Below, in pieces: positions 7,502 to 16,344 of a DNA stretch of 41,459 nucleotides. A program made the translations under genes and the position numbers. The stretch lies in IMG/VR virus record IMGVR_UViG_3300010371_000061, positions 1 to 41,459 of that record; one strand, 5' to 3'. The DNA is from a virus. Every line of letters starts with the position of its first letter. Position 1 is the stretch's first letter. Under the pieces are notes generated by a model that saw nothing but the letters and a program-made list of their open reading frames with translations, did not search any database and had not been told where the DNA came from.

Positions 7502-7837
7502 ATGAAATTGAATGAAGACTACCATTTAACATTTGATAAATACAATGTTATTTTAAATGAAAAGTATGAGAAGCGTGTAGGGCGAGGAAAGAATGCGGCA
7601 CTATCTGGAGAATATTCTACTCGTGAAGTTGGATATTTCAGGTCACCTAGAGCAATAGCAGACCAAATTGAAATGCTAACATTGAATAAGTTTCAAGATT
7701 TGGAAGAGGTAGTAGTAGAATTAGAGAAAATTAAAGATGAGATGACTATTATTATTGGTGAAGCCATTCAATTTGGAAAAGAGCAGTATGAGAGAGAAGT
7801 GGAAGATAAGAAAGAAAAAGGAAGTGTCGAAGATTGA
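7502..7837 (+). CDS. Hypothetical protein with helical tail, 111 aa
   Basis: ATG with AAAGGAGGTGAG upstream, the strongest site in this block. The first half is basic (YEKRVGRGKNAALSG). The second half (about residues 50-111) is a charged helix or coiled coil ending KEKGSVED. Its stop overlaps the RusA-like TTG start by 4 nt, so the two genes are coupled. Position suggests a role near DNA processing, but nothing in the protein proves it. Confidence 0.65.
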   Translation: MKLNEDYHLTFDKYNVILNEKYEKRVGRGKNAALSGEYSTREVGYFRSPRAIADQIEMLTLNKFQDLEEVVVELEKIKDEMTIIIGEAIQFGKEQYEREVEDKKEKGSVED

Positions 7838-8418
7838 AATTAGAGTTAACTCTGCCAGTGCCGACCTCAATAAATGCTTTATATATTAACCAGTATAAGT
7901 GGAATCCTTTTACTAGAAAGAGTGAGCCTACTGGGGCAAAAATCCTATCTAAAGAAGGCGAACTATGTAAAAAGCAAATACAGTTTCATGCAGAAAAACA
8001 ACTAAGTGAACAAGAATGGGACTATGAATGGACAGTAGAAAAAAACAACTTTCTCTACCAAGACGCAGTTATTTACTTTTCCAGAAAAGGAAGAGATGAT
8101 AATAACGTATATAAACTCCTCAATGACTCACTAGAAAAAATAACCTATGAAAATGATTCTCGTGTCCTAGTAAGAACACAAAAAATCCTCTATGATACAA
8201 AAAATCCACGTATCGAACTAACTCTCTATCCCGTAAGCTATTCTGGAATCTTCAACACTAAAGAAGAAGCATCTAACTTTATAGGAAAATGTGAAAGTTG
8301 CACAAGATATTTAAAGGGGCGATGCAGTATTTTAGTAGATTCTTTGAGTGCAACTGTTCGTGAAGAGGTAGGGGATATTAATAATCCAGTCTGTGAAAAG
8401 TATAAGGAAAAGAAATAA
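7834..8418 (+). CDS. RusA-type Holliday junction resolvase with Cys-rich tail
   Basis: TTG start overlaps the preceding stop; GGAAGTG lies upstream. Residues 1-140 match the RusA endodeoxyribonuclease family: an opening LELTLPVPTSINALY, then the acidic core RKGRDDNNVYKLLNDSLE (about residues 83-100) with the Asp-Asp-Asn signature and a downstream ENDSRV Asp. RusA enzymes cut four-way junctions as dimers during recombination and late replication. The C-terminal 50 residues are not typical: they carry four cysteines (CESC near 150, then two more), suggesting an added zinc or metal-binding finger. It precedes the SSB-like and recombinase genes, consistent with a recombination module. Confidence 0.75.
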   Translation: MKLELTLPVPTSINALYINQYKWNPFTRKSEPTGAKILSKEGELCKKQIQFHAEKQLSEQEWDYEWTVEKNNFLYQDAVIYFSRKGRDDNNVYKLLNDSLEKITYENDSRVLVRTQKILYDTKNPRIELTLYPVSYSGIFNTKEEASNFIGKCESCTRYLKGRCSILVDSLSATVREEVGDINNPVCEKYKEKK

Positions 8419-8438
8419 AAAATAAATTTTAAGTCGTG

Positions 8439-8467
8439 TTGCATTTAACACTATTAATCTCTATAAT
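8439..8467 (+). promoter_or_regulatory. Sigma-A-type promoter for the SSB-like gene
   Basis: TTGCAT (8439-8444), a 17-nt spacer and a perfect TATAAT (8462-8467). The predicted transcript starts near 8474. A small GAGAGA/TCTCTC stem (8473-8489) would sit at its 5' end, then an A-rich leader, then GGGAGAATG ahead of the gene at 8530. Confidence 0.7.
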
Positions 8468-8529
8468 TAAGTGAGAGATAGATTCTCTCCAAAAAATAAA
8501 AAACACACATAAAGGGAGAATGATTTATT

Positions 8530-9591
8530 ATGACAGAAATTACAACAGAAACTAAGAAAATTTGGAAGCAAGCACCTAACCAAGTAACGGTAGTTGGAAC
8601 ACTAGCAGTTAACAACTTGGTGCATAAAACAGATTTCGCAGTATATGAAAATGGCAACCTAGTGCAAGGTCAGCAACGAACAGGAATTCAAGGTGACATT
8701 GTTATTGCAACAGCAGAAAACGAAAAGCATACAGTACGATATAAAGTGATGCAGCTGACAAATGCTGGGAAAGAAAATTCTGTCTATCCTAAACTACTAG
8801 CATTCATGAATAGTGCAGTATCCATGGCAGATTCAGCCGCTAATCCAGAGTTGACACCTTCACGAGTTGAAGCTCTAGGTAGTCTAGAGCGTAATGAATT
8901 TGGTGGCTCTGATGGACAACTTCGTTCATATCAAGCAATTAAAGGTGCGTACAATCCAGAAATCCTTCCAGCAGACAGTCAAAAAACTGCAAAAGCAGAA
9001 TTCGATTTAGAAGGATATGTTGCAAAAGTAGTTGATGAGATTGACCGAAGCAATGACAATCTACCAACTGGACGTAAAAAAGTAGAATTATATGTTCCAC
9101 TATTCAACTCAGTTGTTCCACTTGATTTTGTAGTAGATGAAGGAGACGGTGCAGATTATATCGGAGAGAACTTCACTAAGGGTGCTACTGTTCGAGTATA
9201 CGGAGCTCTAGTCAACTATAGTAATACAGAGACGAAAACAGTTTCAATGGGCTTTGGTGCAGATAAAGTTGAAGAATTCACAACTTATGTTAACGAGAAT
9301 AATATCCGTGGTGGTTCTCTATATGAGCCAGATATTCACACAACAAAAATTATTGACCAAGAGCTAATGAAAGAAAAACTAGCAGACCGTGAAAAACATC
9401 TTGAGAACCTCAAGGAGCGTGGAATGCAACCTCGTAACAACACTTCTACACCACAAACAGGATTTGGTCATGCCACACCACCAGCTACAGGATTTACTCC
9501 ACCAAACGTAGGTACAGCTCCAAACTCTAACTCCGCAAGCACAGGAACTCCTAATAACTTATCGAAAGCCGCAATTGGAAAGCTATTCTAA
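8530..9591 (+). CDS. SSB-like (OB-fold) single-strand DNA-binding protein
   Basis: ATG with GGGAGAATGATT upstream. This 353-aa protein resembles a family of phage proteins annotated as SSB-like: WKQAPNQVTVVGTLAVNNL near the N-terminus, two presumed OB-type regions (about residues 15-110 and 155-265), then a charged helix (residues 275-300). The tail is a low-complexity Pro/Thr/Asn/Gly segment (about residues 303-340) ending LSKAAIGKLF. A flexible tail with a conserved tip is typical of SSBs, although this tip is basic rather than acidic. It likely coats single-stranded DNA and works with the adjacent Sak4-like ATPase. It has its own promoter at 8439. Confidence 0.65.
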   Translation: MTEITTETKKIWKQAPNQVTVVGTLAVNNLVHKTDFAVYENGNLVQGQQRTGIQGDIVIATAENEKHTVRYKVMQLTNAGKENSVYPKLLAFMNSAVSMADSAANPELTPSRVEALGSLERNEFGGSDGQLRSYQAIKGAYNPEILPADSQKTAKAEFDLEGYVAKVVDEIDRSNDNLPTGRKKVELYVPLFNSVVPLDFVVDEGDGADYIGENFTKGATVRVYGALVNYSNTETKTVSMGFGADKVEEFTTYVNENNIRGGSLYEPDIHTTKIIDQELMKEKLADREKHLENLKERGMQPRNNTSTPQTGFGHATPPATGFTPPNVGTAPNSNSASTGTPNNLSKAAIGKLF

Positions 9592-9674
9592 TTCATAATC
9601 TTAAGAAGTGCTAATGCAATGTAAACAACAAAAAATAAAAAAAATATAATTTTATGAATGGAGAATGATTTTTT

Positions 9675-11021
9675 ATGGTAAAACTAGACATTTTCAACCC
9701 GCAGGTATCTAAGGTTGCAGAAGGACTAGAAGGAAAAGCAGTATTGATTTATGGAACTAACAACTTAGGAAAAACTTTGCAAGCGACACGTATGAAAAAA
9801 CCATTCTATCTTGGGTAAAAACTTGCCCCTTTTATTAGTAATAGTAAAATGATAATCTATTGAACCTTATTGCTCAAGGGTGTATATCTGACGCATATGA
9901 ACTATAAGCTAAGGAGTGCTAGGAAATGAGCACTAACAGATATGCTAACAGGGGAAGCCTAAGTTGGACAGCACATCCAATAAGGTAATCCTGTGCCAAG
10001 CCTGACACTCCCTTTCAGGAAGGTGCAACGACTAGAGTGAGAACTCGTAGAATTGAGAATGAGCTACAATTCGAAGCGGTAGATAAATACTTTATTTTTA
10101 AGTATTTAATGATATAGTCTAGTCCCTTTAAAATATCGGGAAACCGAGGGTATAAACGTTGAAATGGGAATTCGTGCAATCAGTGGTGTACCGTTCTTAC
10201 CTCTAAATACTTGGGTTGATTTTAAACGTATTAATCAACAGCTTACCAATCCAAAGACGTTAGATAAAGCTCGTGAAGCTTATCAAACTATTATCTTTGA
10301 TGAGGTATTTGCTTCTGCTCGTATGTGTCAAGACTATGTATGTCAAATGAATGGTGCAACACATATGGGAGAGGTTGCACCTCAAGGTGAAGTACGTCCT
10401 AACCTGTGGACAGCCTATCAAGCAGAATACTACACAGAGATTAATAAACTTCTAAAGAGTGGATTTACAATCGTATTTATTGGTCACGAAACACGAGATA
10501 AAGAAACTAATCAAATTATTCCTAAAGGTGATGTACGTAGTATGGAGCTTGTTCGAGACCATGCAGATATCACTATTTATCTAGCAGGAAATGGTGTAGA
10601 TGAAAACAATAAAGTAATTAAATCTTCTGCATATCTAGCAGCTACACCTGATTACTTTGCACGTTCACGCTACGACTACATGGACACTTATATTCCAGAG
10701 TTTACGGCTGAAGCTTTAGAGGAAGTGGTTGCAGAAGCAGTTCGACGAGAGGAAGAGGCTACTGGCAATAAAACAGTATCTTTCGCTGAGCATTTGGAAT
10801 CTGTCACAACCGCTGAAATCAACCTTGATGACTTGAAAGCAGAAGTCAATGAAGTTGGAGCATTGCTAGCAGAGGAACACTTAGACGAACTCTTAGAAGT
10901 TATTTCTCGTCATCTTGGAAAAGGTGCAATAGTAGATAATGTTAAGATTTCTCAAGTGAATGAGTTAGCAGTAGTAGCCCTAGAGCTAAAAGACTTAGCA
11001 ATCAAATATAATGTCATTTAA
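9675..11021 (+). CDS. Sak4/RecA-like recombination ATPase, split by a group I intron
   Basis: Exon 1 is 9675-9816 and exon 2 is 10159-11021; joined they encode 334 aa. Splicing joins ...KPFYLG to FEMGIRAISGVPF, restoring the YLGFEMG sequence expected in this phage RecA-fold family. Walker A is GTNNLGKT (residues 27-34) and Walker B lies in YQTIIFDEVF. FTIVFIGHE and the later DHADITIYL match the core strands of phage Sak4-type (Rad51-like) ATPases. Such proteins anneal or pair single strands with help from an SSB, and here the SSB-like gene is directly upstream. Without splicing, exon 1 stops at TAA 9816-9818 after 47 residues. Function is inferred from the family. Confidence 0.75.
9817..10158 (+). 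ncRNA. Group I self-splicing intron (no internal ORF)
   Basis: 342 nt interrupting the Sak4-like gene. P7 is ACTAGA (10031-10036) pairing with TCTAGT (10118-10123), inside a GATATAGTCTAGTCC block typical of the conserved 3' core. Between them are a P8-like hairpin (AAATACT/AGTATTT) and an extra hairpin (CGTAGAATT/AATTCG) suggesting P7.1-type additions of subgroup IA. The exon ends ...GGGU and can pair with GCCC just inside the intron (P1), and the intron ends in G at 10158. Boundaries were set by restoring the reading frame and a conserved protein sequence. It carries no endonuclease gene. Confidence 0.85.
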
Positions 11022-11042
11022 TTAAATAGTTGATTGAATAAA

Positions 11043-11088
11043 TGGGTGTAGTTATGTATCGAAAGATATTAGCTACACCCAAATTTTT
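11043..11088 (+). terminator. Rho-independent terminator after the recombinase gene
   Basis: GGGTGTAG (11044-11051) pairs with CTACACCC (11073-11080). An inner TATC-GAAA-GATA helix (11057-11068) closes with a GNRA tetraloop. AAATTTTT follows. It separates the recombinase gene from the zinc-protein/helicase/primase operon. Confidence 0.75.
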
Positions 11089-11107
11089 CAAAGTTTGAGG
11101 TGAGAAT

Positions 11108-11617
11108 ATGAGCGAAGACAAAATAAAAAAACCAAAGAAGTTAGCATTGGTAAAATGTCCTCATTGTAAAGAAAGCGTAGATAGAAACACAGAAGAGTTT
11201 CAAGAGCATAATAAAAGATATTACCATCAAGATTGCTTTGATTTCAAACACGGTGAAGTTATAGAAAGAGATGCATTACACACATATATAAATATATTAA
11301 AAGGAACTAAGTTTCCTTCTAGTCACATATTACGGCAGATTAAAGAGTTCCAAGAGCCACCATTTAACTACACCCTAAGAGGAATGTTAACCACTTTAAA
11401 GTTCATGTATGAAGTAGAAGGTGTTACAGAAAAAGGTGATAACACTGGAATAGGTTTAATTGAATACTATTATAATAAAGCTAGAGAGCATCATACTAAT
11501 TTAATTAATATTAGTGAATCTGTAACGAATGAAACATTTAAAACAGAAAAGAAAATTGTCAGGACTGCTCCTCCTAAACCAAGAGTTATAGATTTAATAG
11601 ATATCGGGGGTTTGTAA
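11108..11617 (+). CDS. Zinc-finger protein upstream of helicase, 169 aa
   Basis: ATG with TGAGGTGAG upstream. Residues 16-41 hold a treble-clef or LIM-like zinc site: LVKCPHCKESVDR, then KRYYHQDCFD (Cys-Cys-His-Cys). The middle (about residues 55-120) is helical, with FNYTLRGMLTTLKFMYE. Similar zinc proteins sit beside phage replication genes. A role as helicase loader or accessory is possible from position but not shown. It ends where the helicase GTG begins, and GGGGG near its end is the helicase ribosome site. Confidence 0.6.
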   Translation: MSEDKIKKPKKLALVKCPHCKESVDRNTEEFQEHNKRYYHQDCFDFKHGEVIERDALHTYINILKGTKFPSSHILRQIKEFQEPPFNYTLRGMLTTLKFMYEVEGVTEKGDNTGIGLIEYYYNKAREHHTNLINISESVTNETFKTEKKIVRTAPPKPRVIDLIDIGGL

Positions 11618-13273
11618 GTGACAAATTTATTGCATGATAAAAAATCTACGTTTCAACTATTCGCTGGCTTGATGGCAAATCCAGATATATTAGCAAATAC
11701 TAAAGAGTATAAATTAAGCACAGATGATTTTCCAGAACAATTTCATAAAATTATATTTGGAGCAATATACAACTTACAAAAACAAGGAATTGAAAAAATC
11801 ACAAGGTTTGAAGTCGATAATGCTCTTTCTGCATTTCCTAATCAATATCGTATCTACAATGAGAATAATATGAATGGAAATGACTACTTACTCAAAGTTG
11901 AGGAGTTTGGAAGTCCAGAAAACTTTAATTTACACTATGATAGAATTAAAAAATTCTCTTTCTTGCGGTCATGTGAAGGAAAAGGAATAGACATTACAGA
12001 CATATATGATAAGAATGAAGTAGGCATCAAAGAAACAGAAGCTCAACAATATTTGTTTGATACGACACCTTTAGATGACATGATTAGATATGTTGAAGAT
12101 AAATTTTTAACTATTAAGGACGAGTTTCTGTTTAATAATGGAGGACTGCAAGGTTCTCACGCTTCTGATGGGTTGATGGATATATTAATAGAGAAGATGC
12201 AGAAGCCATCATATGGAGCAAGTTTCAGTTCAGGGTTATATACAGCAGCTACTAGGGGAGCTAGACGTAGAAAAGTATATCTCAATTCAGCACCATCAGG
12301 AACAGGTAAGAGTCGATTTGCAATATCTTCTATGTTGGCTCTGTGCGTTCCTGAGATATGGGATAGTAAGCTTCAACAATGGGTTCAAACAGGCGCTACA
12401 GGTCGTTGCTGTTATATAGGAACAGAACTAGAAGAGGAAGAAGTTAAGATTCCTATGGTTTGCTATGTAGCAGATATTCCAGAAGATAAAATTAATGATG
12501 CCACATTAACATTTGAAGAGCAAGAAAGAGTATTGCGAGCGGTAGAAATACTGAAAATGACACCGTTTTGGTTCGAGCCTTTGGACGACTTTGATTTGAG
12601 TGACATTGAACATGCAATTGTAAAAAATATCAATAGAAATCAAGTAGACTTCATATCTTTTGATTATATTCATACTAGTATGAAGCTTCTGGCATCTATG
12701 AGTAAGTTTAGACTTCAAGAGCACCAAGTATTACTACAGATGTCTATAAGGATTAAAGAATTAGCTAATAAATATGATGTGTTTATCATGACAGCTACTC
12801 AACTTAATGGAACATATAAAGATGGAGACATGGATGATAATAGTCTTTCTGGTGCTAAGTCTATCGCTCAAAAAGTTGACATCGGGAGTATCATGTTAAA
12901 CTTAAATGAAAAAGATGAGGCAATTATAGATTCAATCATGAGTGGAAGTCAGACTGGAACAGGTAAATTCTGCTCTCGTCCTAATATGTCAATAAACCTT
13001 TATAAAAACCGAGGAAACAAATGGAAACTAGTAAGACTATGGATAAACTTTAATTTGGGCACTCTTCGGATTGAAGATTGTTTCGCTACAAATTATAAGG
13101 GTGAGCCAATAAATGATTTAGAGTCTTTGTATGTTGTATTTGATGAGCAAGAAGAAATGGATTTAGACAGTCTTCCAGAAGGATTTAGAGACTATCTAAA
13201 GGGAGAAGATGTAAAAGATGCTCTTCCAGATGTGTTTAATGAAATAGCTCAAGAAGCACCAAAGCTATTCTAG
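11618..13273 (+). CDS. DnaB-like replicative helicase
   Basis: GTG start directly after the previous TAA, with ATCGGGGG upstream. The 551-aa protein has a DnaB-like N-terminal helical domain (about residues 1-130) and a RecA-type motor. Walker A is SAPSGTGKS (about residues 224-232). Walker B is in VDFISFDYIHTS (about 341-352). The TATQLNGTYKDG and SLSGAKSIAQKVD segments match helicase motifs H3-H4 with the nucleotide-sensing Gln. It unwinds DNA 5'-3' as a hexamer at the fork, paired with the primase encoded next. Length is slightly above the usual 450-500 aa because of an insert after Walker A and an acidic tail. Confidence 0.85.
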   Translation: MTNLLHDKKSTFQLFAGLMANPDILANTKEYKLSTDDFPEQFHKIIFGAIYNLQKQGIEKITRFEVDNALSAFPNQYRIYNENNMNGNDYLLKVEEFGSPENFNLHYDRIKKFSFLRSCEGKGIDITDIYDKNEVGIKETEAQQYLFDTTPLDDMIRYVEDKFLTIKDEFLFNNGGLQGSHASDGLMDILIEKMQKPSYGASFSSGLYTAATRGARRRKVYLNSAPSGTGKSRFAISSMLALCVPEIWDSKLQQWVQTGATGRCCYIGTELEEEEVKIPMVCYVADIPEDKINDATLTFEEQERVLRAVEILKMTPFWFEPLDDFDLSDIEHAIVKNINRNQVDFISFDYIHTSMKLLASMSKFRLQEHQVLLQMSIRIKELANKYDVFIMTATQLNGTYKDGDMDDNSLSGAKSIAQKVDIGSIMLNLNEKDEAIIDSIMSGSQTGTGKFCSRPNMSINLYKNRGNKWKLVRLWINFNLGTLRIEDCFATNYKGEPINDLESLYVVFDEQEEMDLDSLPEGFRDYLKGEDVKDALPDVFNEIAQEAPKLF

Positions 13274-13285
13274 GAGGGGATATAG

Positions 13286-14422
13286 TTGATAAGACATGAC
13301 AAAGACCTCCTTAAGCATTCCTTATCAATAGAAGACATACAAACTATACTATATAAGTTAGGCGCAATGAGTGCTGACTACAGCGAAACAAAAAATGAAA
13401 TTAAAGCAAATACAATATGCCATAATGTTGCTCATGGCGGGATGAATTTAACCTATTATCCAAATACAGACAATGATGACTTAGAGCCTTTGTTTCAATG
13501 TTACTCTAACTGTGGCAGTATGGATATTTATAAGTTTGTTAGAACGTCTTTCTCATCAAAAGGAATGGATATGTCATTTCCAGATGCAGTAAGCTGGGTA
13601 GCTGACACTACGAATAAAAGTTTTGGGTTTGGGTTTGGACATGCTGAAGTAGAAGAAGTTAAAGAAATTGATAGTGACTGGGACTGGTTAAGCAGATTTG
13701 AGAAGAAAGAGAAGCAACCAACTACAGAACTTATAACCTACTCTGATAGAATATTAGATGTTTTTGATAGAGGGTATTACCCACCTAACTTTTTAAATGA
13801 CAATATCACACCAGAAGTTATGAGGAAATATGATATTATGTTTTATCCTTATGCAGAAAGAATAGTTATTCCTCATAGACACCCAGAGAATGGCAAGATT
13901 ATATCTCTAAGGTCTAGAGCAACTAGACAATCAGATATTGATGCAGGTGTCAAGTATCTTCCATTGACAATACAAGGACATCTATATTCTAGTCCAAGCT
14001 ATGAGTCACTATATGGCTATTGGGAGAATAAAGACACAATTAGAAGATTAAAAAAAGTAATCGTGTTCGAATCAGAAAAGAGTGTAATGCAGTGTGAGGC
14101 ATATTTCCCAAATAATAATTTTAGTGTAGCTTTATCTGGAAGAAATATATCTCAAAGACAAGTCGACATGCTTATGGATTTGGAGATAGAAGAAATTATT
14201 CTTGCCACCGACAAGATGTTCGAAAAGATAGATACAGATGAATGTAAGCAAGACATAAACTTCATCTTACGGATGGCGAGAAGATTTACTCCATATGTTA
14301 GAGTTTTTGCGCTTTTCGATGATGAAAATAAAATAGAATACAAGTCATCTCCTAGTGATTGTGGAAGAGAGATATTGTTAGATATGATGAAAAAAAAGAA
14401 AGAAGTATTAAACATAGAATAG
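13286..14422 (+). CDS. DnaG-like DNA primase
   Basis: TTG start with AGGAGGGG upstream, 12 nt after the helicase. The N-terminal 75 residues hold a divergent CHC2-type zinc domain (TICHNVAHGG, then FQCYSNCGSMD). The TOPRIM fold follows: KKVIVFESEKSVMQCEAYF (about residues 256-275) with the catalytic Glu, then EIILATDKMFE (about 301-311) in place of the usual DxD motif. Only the first Asp of that pair is obvious, so the metal site is divergent. At 378 aa it is shorter than bacterial DnaG because the C-terminal helicase-binding domain is missing or reduced. It would make RNA primers for lagging-strand synthesis. Confidence 0.75.
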   Translation: MIRHDKDLLKHSLSIEDIQTILYKLGAMSADYSETKNEIKANTICHNVAHGGMNLTYYPNTDNDDLEPLFQCYSNCGSMDIYKFVRTSFSSKGMDMSFPDAVSWVADTTNKSFGFGFGHAEVEEVKEIDSDWDWLSRFEKKEKQPTTELITYSDRILDVFDRGYYPPNFLNDNITPEVMRKYDIMFYPYAERIVIPHRHPENGKIISLRSRATRQSDIDAGVKYLPLTIQGHLYSSPSYESLYGYWENKDTIRRLKKVIVFESEKSVMQCEAYFPNNNFSVALSGRNISQRQVDMLMDLEIEEIILATDKMFEKIDTDECKQDINFILRMARRFTPYVRVFALFDDENKIEYKSSPSDCGREILLDMMKKKKEVLNIE

Positions 14423-14453
14423 AGGAAACAACATCAAACTAAAAGACAATGCT

Positions 14454-15830
14454 ATGCTGACTCACAAGCCAGAACTATTTTATGAATGGGATTTTGAGAA
14501 GAACGATAAATTGGGTTTGGATGTGTTCAAGGCTACTTATGGTAGTAAGAAGATAGTATGGTGGAAATGCACTGAGTGTGAGAGTGGTTATGATATGACT
14601 ATAAAAGCGAGAGTTAAATTTAAAAGAGGCTGTTGTCCTAAGGGGTGGAGAATAAACAATTCATTAGCCAGCCTATATCCAGAAGTAGCCTCTGAATGGC
14701 ATCCAACAAAGAACGGAAATTTAACTCCTCATGATGTAACATTTGGAGTAGATTTGGAAGTCTGGTGGTTTGGGACGTGCGGACATGAATGGGATGTAAA
14801 GGTATGCAATAGAACAACTAATGGTCACAATTGCCCTTATTGCTCAAATCAAAAACTACTTATTGGCTTCAACGACATGTGGACAACTAATCCCGAACTT
14901 GCTTCTATGTTATTAAATCCAGAAGATGGCTATAAGTGCACTTACGGAAGCGGTAAGAAAGTAGATTGGAAATGTTTGGATTGTGGAAATGCAATTAAAA
15001 ATAAAAAAATAAGTGATGTTTATTATCAAGGAGTATCTTGTCCTAGATGTTCTGACGGGATTAAATTTCCTGAGAAATTTGTGCACAATCTGCTCAGGAA
15101 ATTTAACATTGATTTCAAGTTCGATGAAGCCCAGAGCTGGGCACAGGGGAGAAGATATGACTTCTATTTTGAACATGAAGAAAAAACATGCATCATTGAA
15201 ACACACGGAGAGCAACATTATAAAGAGGGATTTAAAAGAGTAGGAGGAAGGTCTCTCCAAGAAGAACAGGAGAATGATAGATATAAAGAAAAATTAGCAA
15301 AAGAAAATGGTATTGATAAGTATATTGTAATTGATTGTAGGTGCTCTACTATTCAGTGGATTAAGAGTAGTATATTAAATAGTGAATTGATAGAAATTAT
15401 TGATATGAATAAGGTGGATTGGGAAGAAACAGGAAAAATATCTACTAAGTCCCTTGTCAAAGAGGTGTGTGATTTATGTATGAGTGGAATGAAAAGTGTT
15501 TCTGAACTGGAGGTATATACGAAGTTGAGTAGAGCAACCATTCTCAAATATCTCAAAAGAGGTGTAGAAATTGGATGGTGTGATTATTCAAGAGAAGAAA
15601 GTTTGAAAAATACAGGAAAGTCTGTACGCAGAAAAGTGGTGCAACTCACTTTAGACCAAGAATATATAAATGAATGGGAAAGTATTTCTGATGCGTCTTT
15701 ATCCTTGACTGGAAAAAGAGACTCTGCGACACATATAAGTGCTACATGCAGAAATAAAAGAGAATCGTTCAAAGGTTTTAAGTGGATGTATAAGGAAGAT
15801 TATGACGAGCCTATGACCTCCCAAGATTAA
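14454..15830 (+). CDS. Free-standing EDxHD homing endonuclease
   Basis: The 458-aa protein begins with two or three treble-clef/zinc-ribbon repeats (CTECESGYDM, HNCPYCSNQ, CLDCGNA and CPRCSDG, residues about 37-200). A Vsr-like nuclease core follows, with the EDxHD residues: E207 (FPEKFV), D236 (RRYDFYF), H251/H255 (ETHGEQHY) and D275 (ENDRYK). A winged-helix region lies near residues 320-370 (SVSELEVYTKLSRATILKYL). A NUMOD1-like DNA-binding repeat (VQLTLDQEYINEWESISDAS ... GFKW) ends it. This is the family of I-Bth0305I. The ATG at 14454 lacks a clear ribosome site; ATC at 14433, six nt after GAGGA, is a possible alternative start. Confidence 0.8.
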   Translation: MLTHKPELFYEWDFEKNDKLGLDVFKATYGSKKIVWWKCTECESGYDMTIKARVKFKRGCCPKGWRINNSLASLYPEVASEWHPTKNGNLTPHDVTFGVDLEVWWFGTCGHEWDVKVCNRTTNGHNCPYCSNQKLLIGFNDMWTTNPELASMLLNPEDGYKCTYGSGKKVDWKCLDCGNAIKNKKISDVYYQGVSCPRCSDGIKFPEKFVHNLLRKFNIDFKFDEAQSWAQGRRYDFYFEHEEKTCIIETHGEQHYKEGFKRVGGRSLQEEQENDRYKEKLAKENGIDKYIVIDCRCSTIQWIKSSILNSELIEIIDMNKVDWEETGKISTKSLVKEVCDLCMSGMKSVSELEVYTKLSRATILKYLKRGVEIGWCDYSREESLKNTGKSVRRKVVQLTLDQEYINEWESISDASLSLTGKRDSATHISATCRNKRESFKGFKWMYKEDYDEPMTSQD

Positions 15831-15888
15831 AAAACAAAACAAGAAATTTTAAATTGAGTATAAACCTAACAAGATGAGGATGATGGTG

Positions 15889-16287
15889 ATGGACACGGAA
15901 ACTTTATTATATATTGATAAATTAGTTGCAACAGGAGCTATGGGCTGGAAACTTACAGATGTAGGGACATGCATGGAAAGCTGGGCTGACAAAGACGGTA
16001 AAAATACTTATATTTTATCAGACTCATTCAATCCTGCAAGTGATATAAACGACACATTAAAAGTGTTAAGTAAATTTGAGAATTATTCTATTGAAAAATA
16101 TAAGGATGAGTTTAGCGTATATATTAATTCAGGAAAATGTGCAAAAGATGCTTATATGCAAGATATTGAATTAATATACTATGCAAGTAATCCATCTCTC
16201 AATCTAGCAGTATGCTTAGCAATATTAGAAAGTATTGGAATAGATACTAATGACTTACTTGGTGGCATTGACAATATAGTCCACTAA
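15889..16287 (+). CDS. Phage ABA-sandwich (BC1872-like) protein
   Basis: ATG at 15889 chosen because GAGGA (15876-15880) fits it best among several nearby in-frame ATGs. The 132-aa sequence has the marks of the phage ABA-sandwich family: an N-terminal helix ending VATGAMGWKLTD, then SFNPASDINDTLKVLSKFEN, then a C-terminal NLAVCLAILESIGI helix. The family is widespread in Firmicute phages with unknown function. Confidence 0.6.
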   Translation: MDTETLLYIDKLVATGAMGWKLTDVGTCMESWADKDGKNTYILSDSFNPASDINDTLKVLSKFENYSIEKYKDEFSVYINSGKCAKDAYMQDIELIYYASNPSLNLAVCLAILESIGIDTNDLLGGIDNIVH

Positions 16288-16344
16288 AGGTAAGATTATA
16301 AGGTAATAAATTTCTATAAAAGAAGATGAAAAAGAGGGATGTAA

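Noticed and set aside
11030-11058. TTGATT-N17-TATGTA as a promoter over the 11043 terminator
   Set aside because: The -10 matches consensus at only three positions, so it is not called even though it would fit the promoter-in-hairpin theme.
14913-15260. 115-aa minus-strand frame and a nested 76-aa plus-strand frame (15013-15243)
   Set aside because: Both fall wholly inside the homing endonuclease, whose motifs are clear in its own frame.
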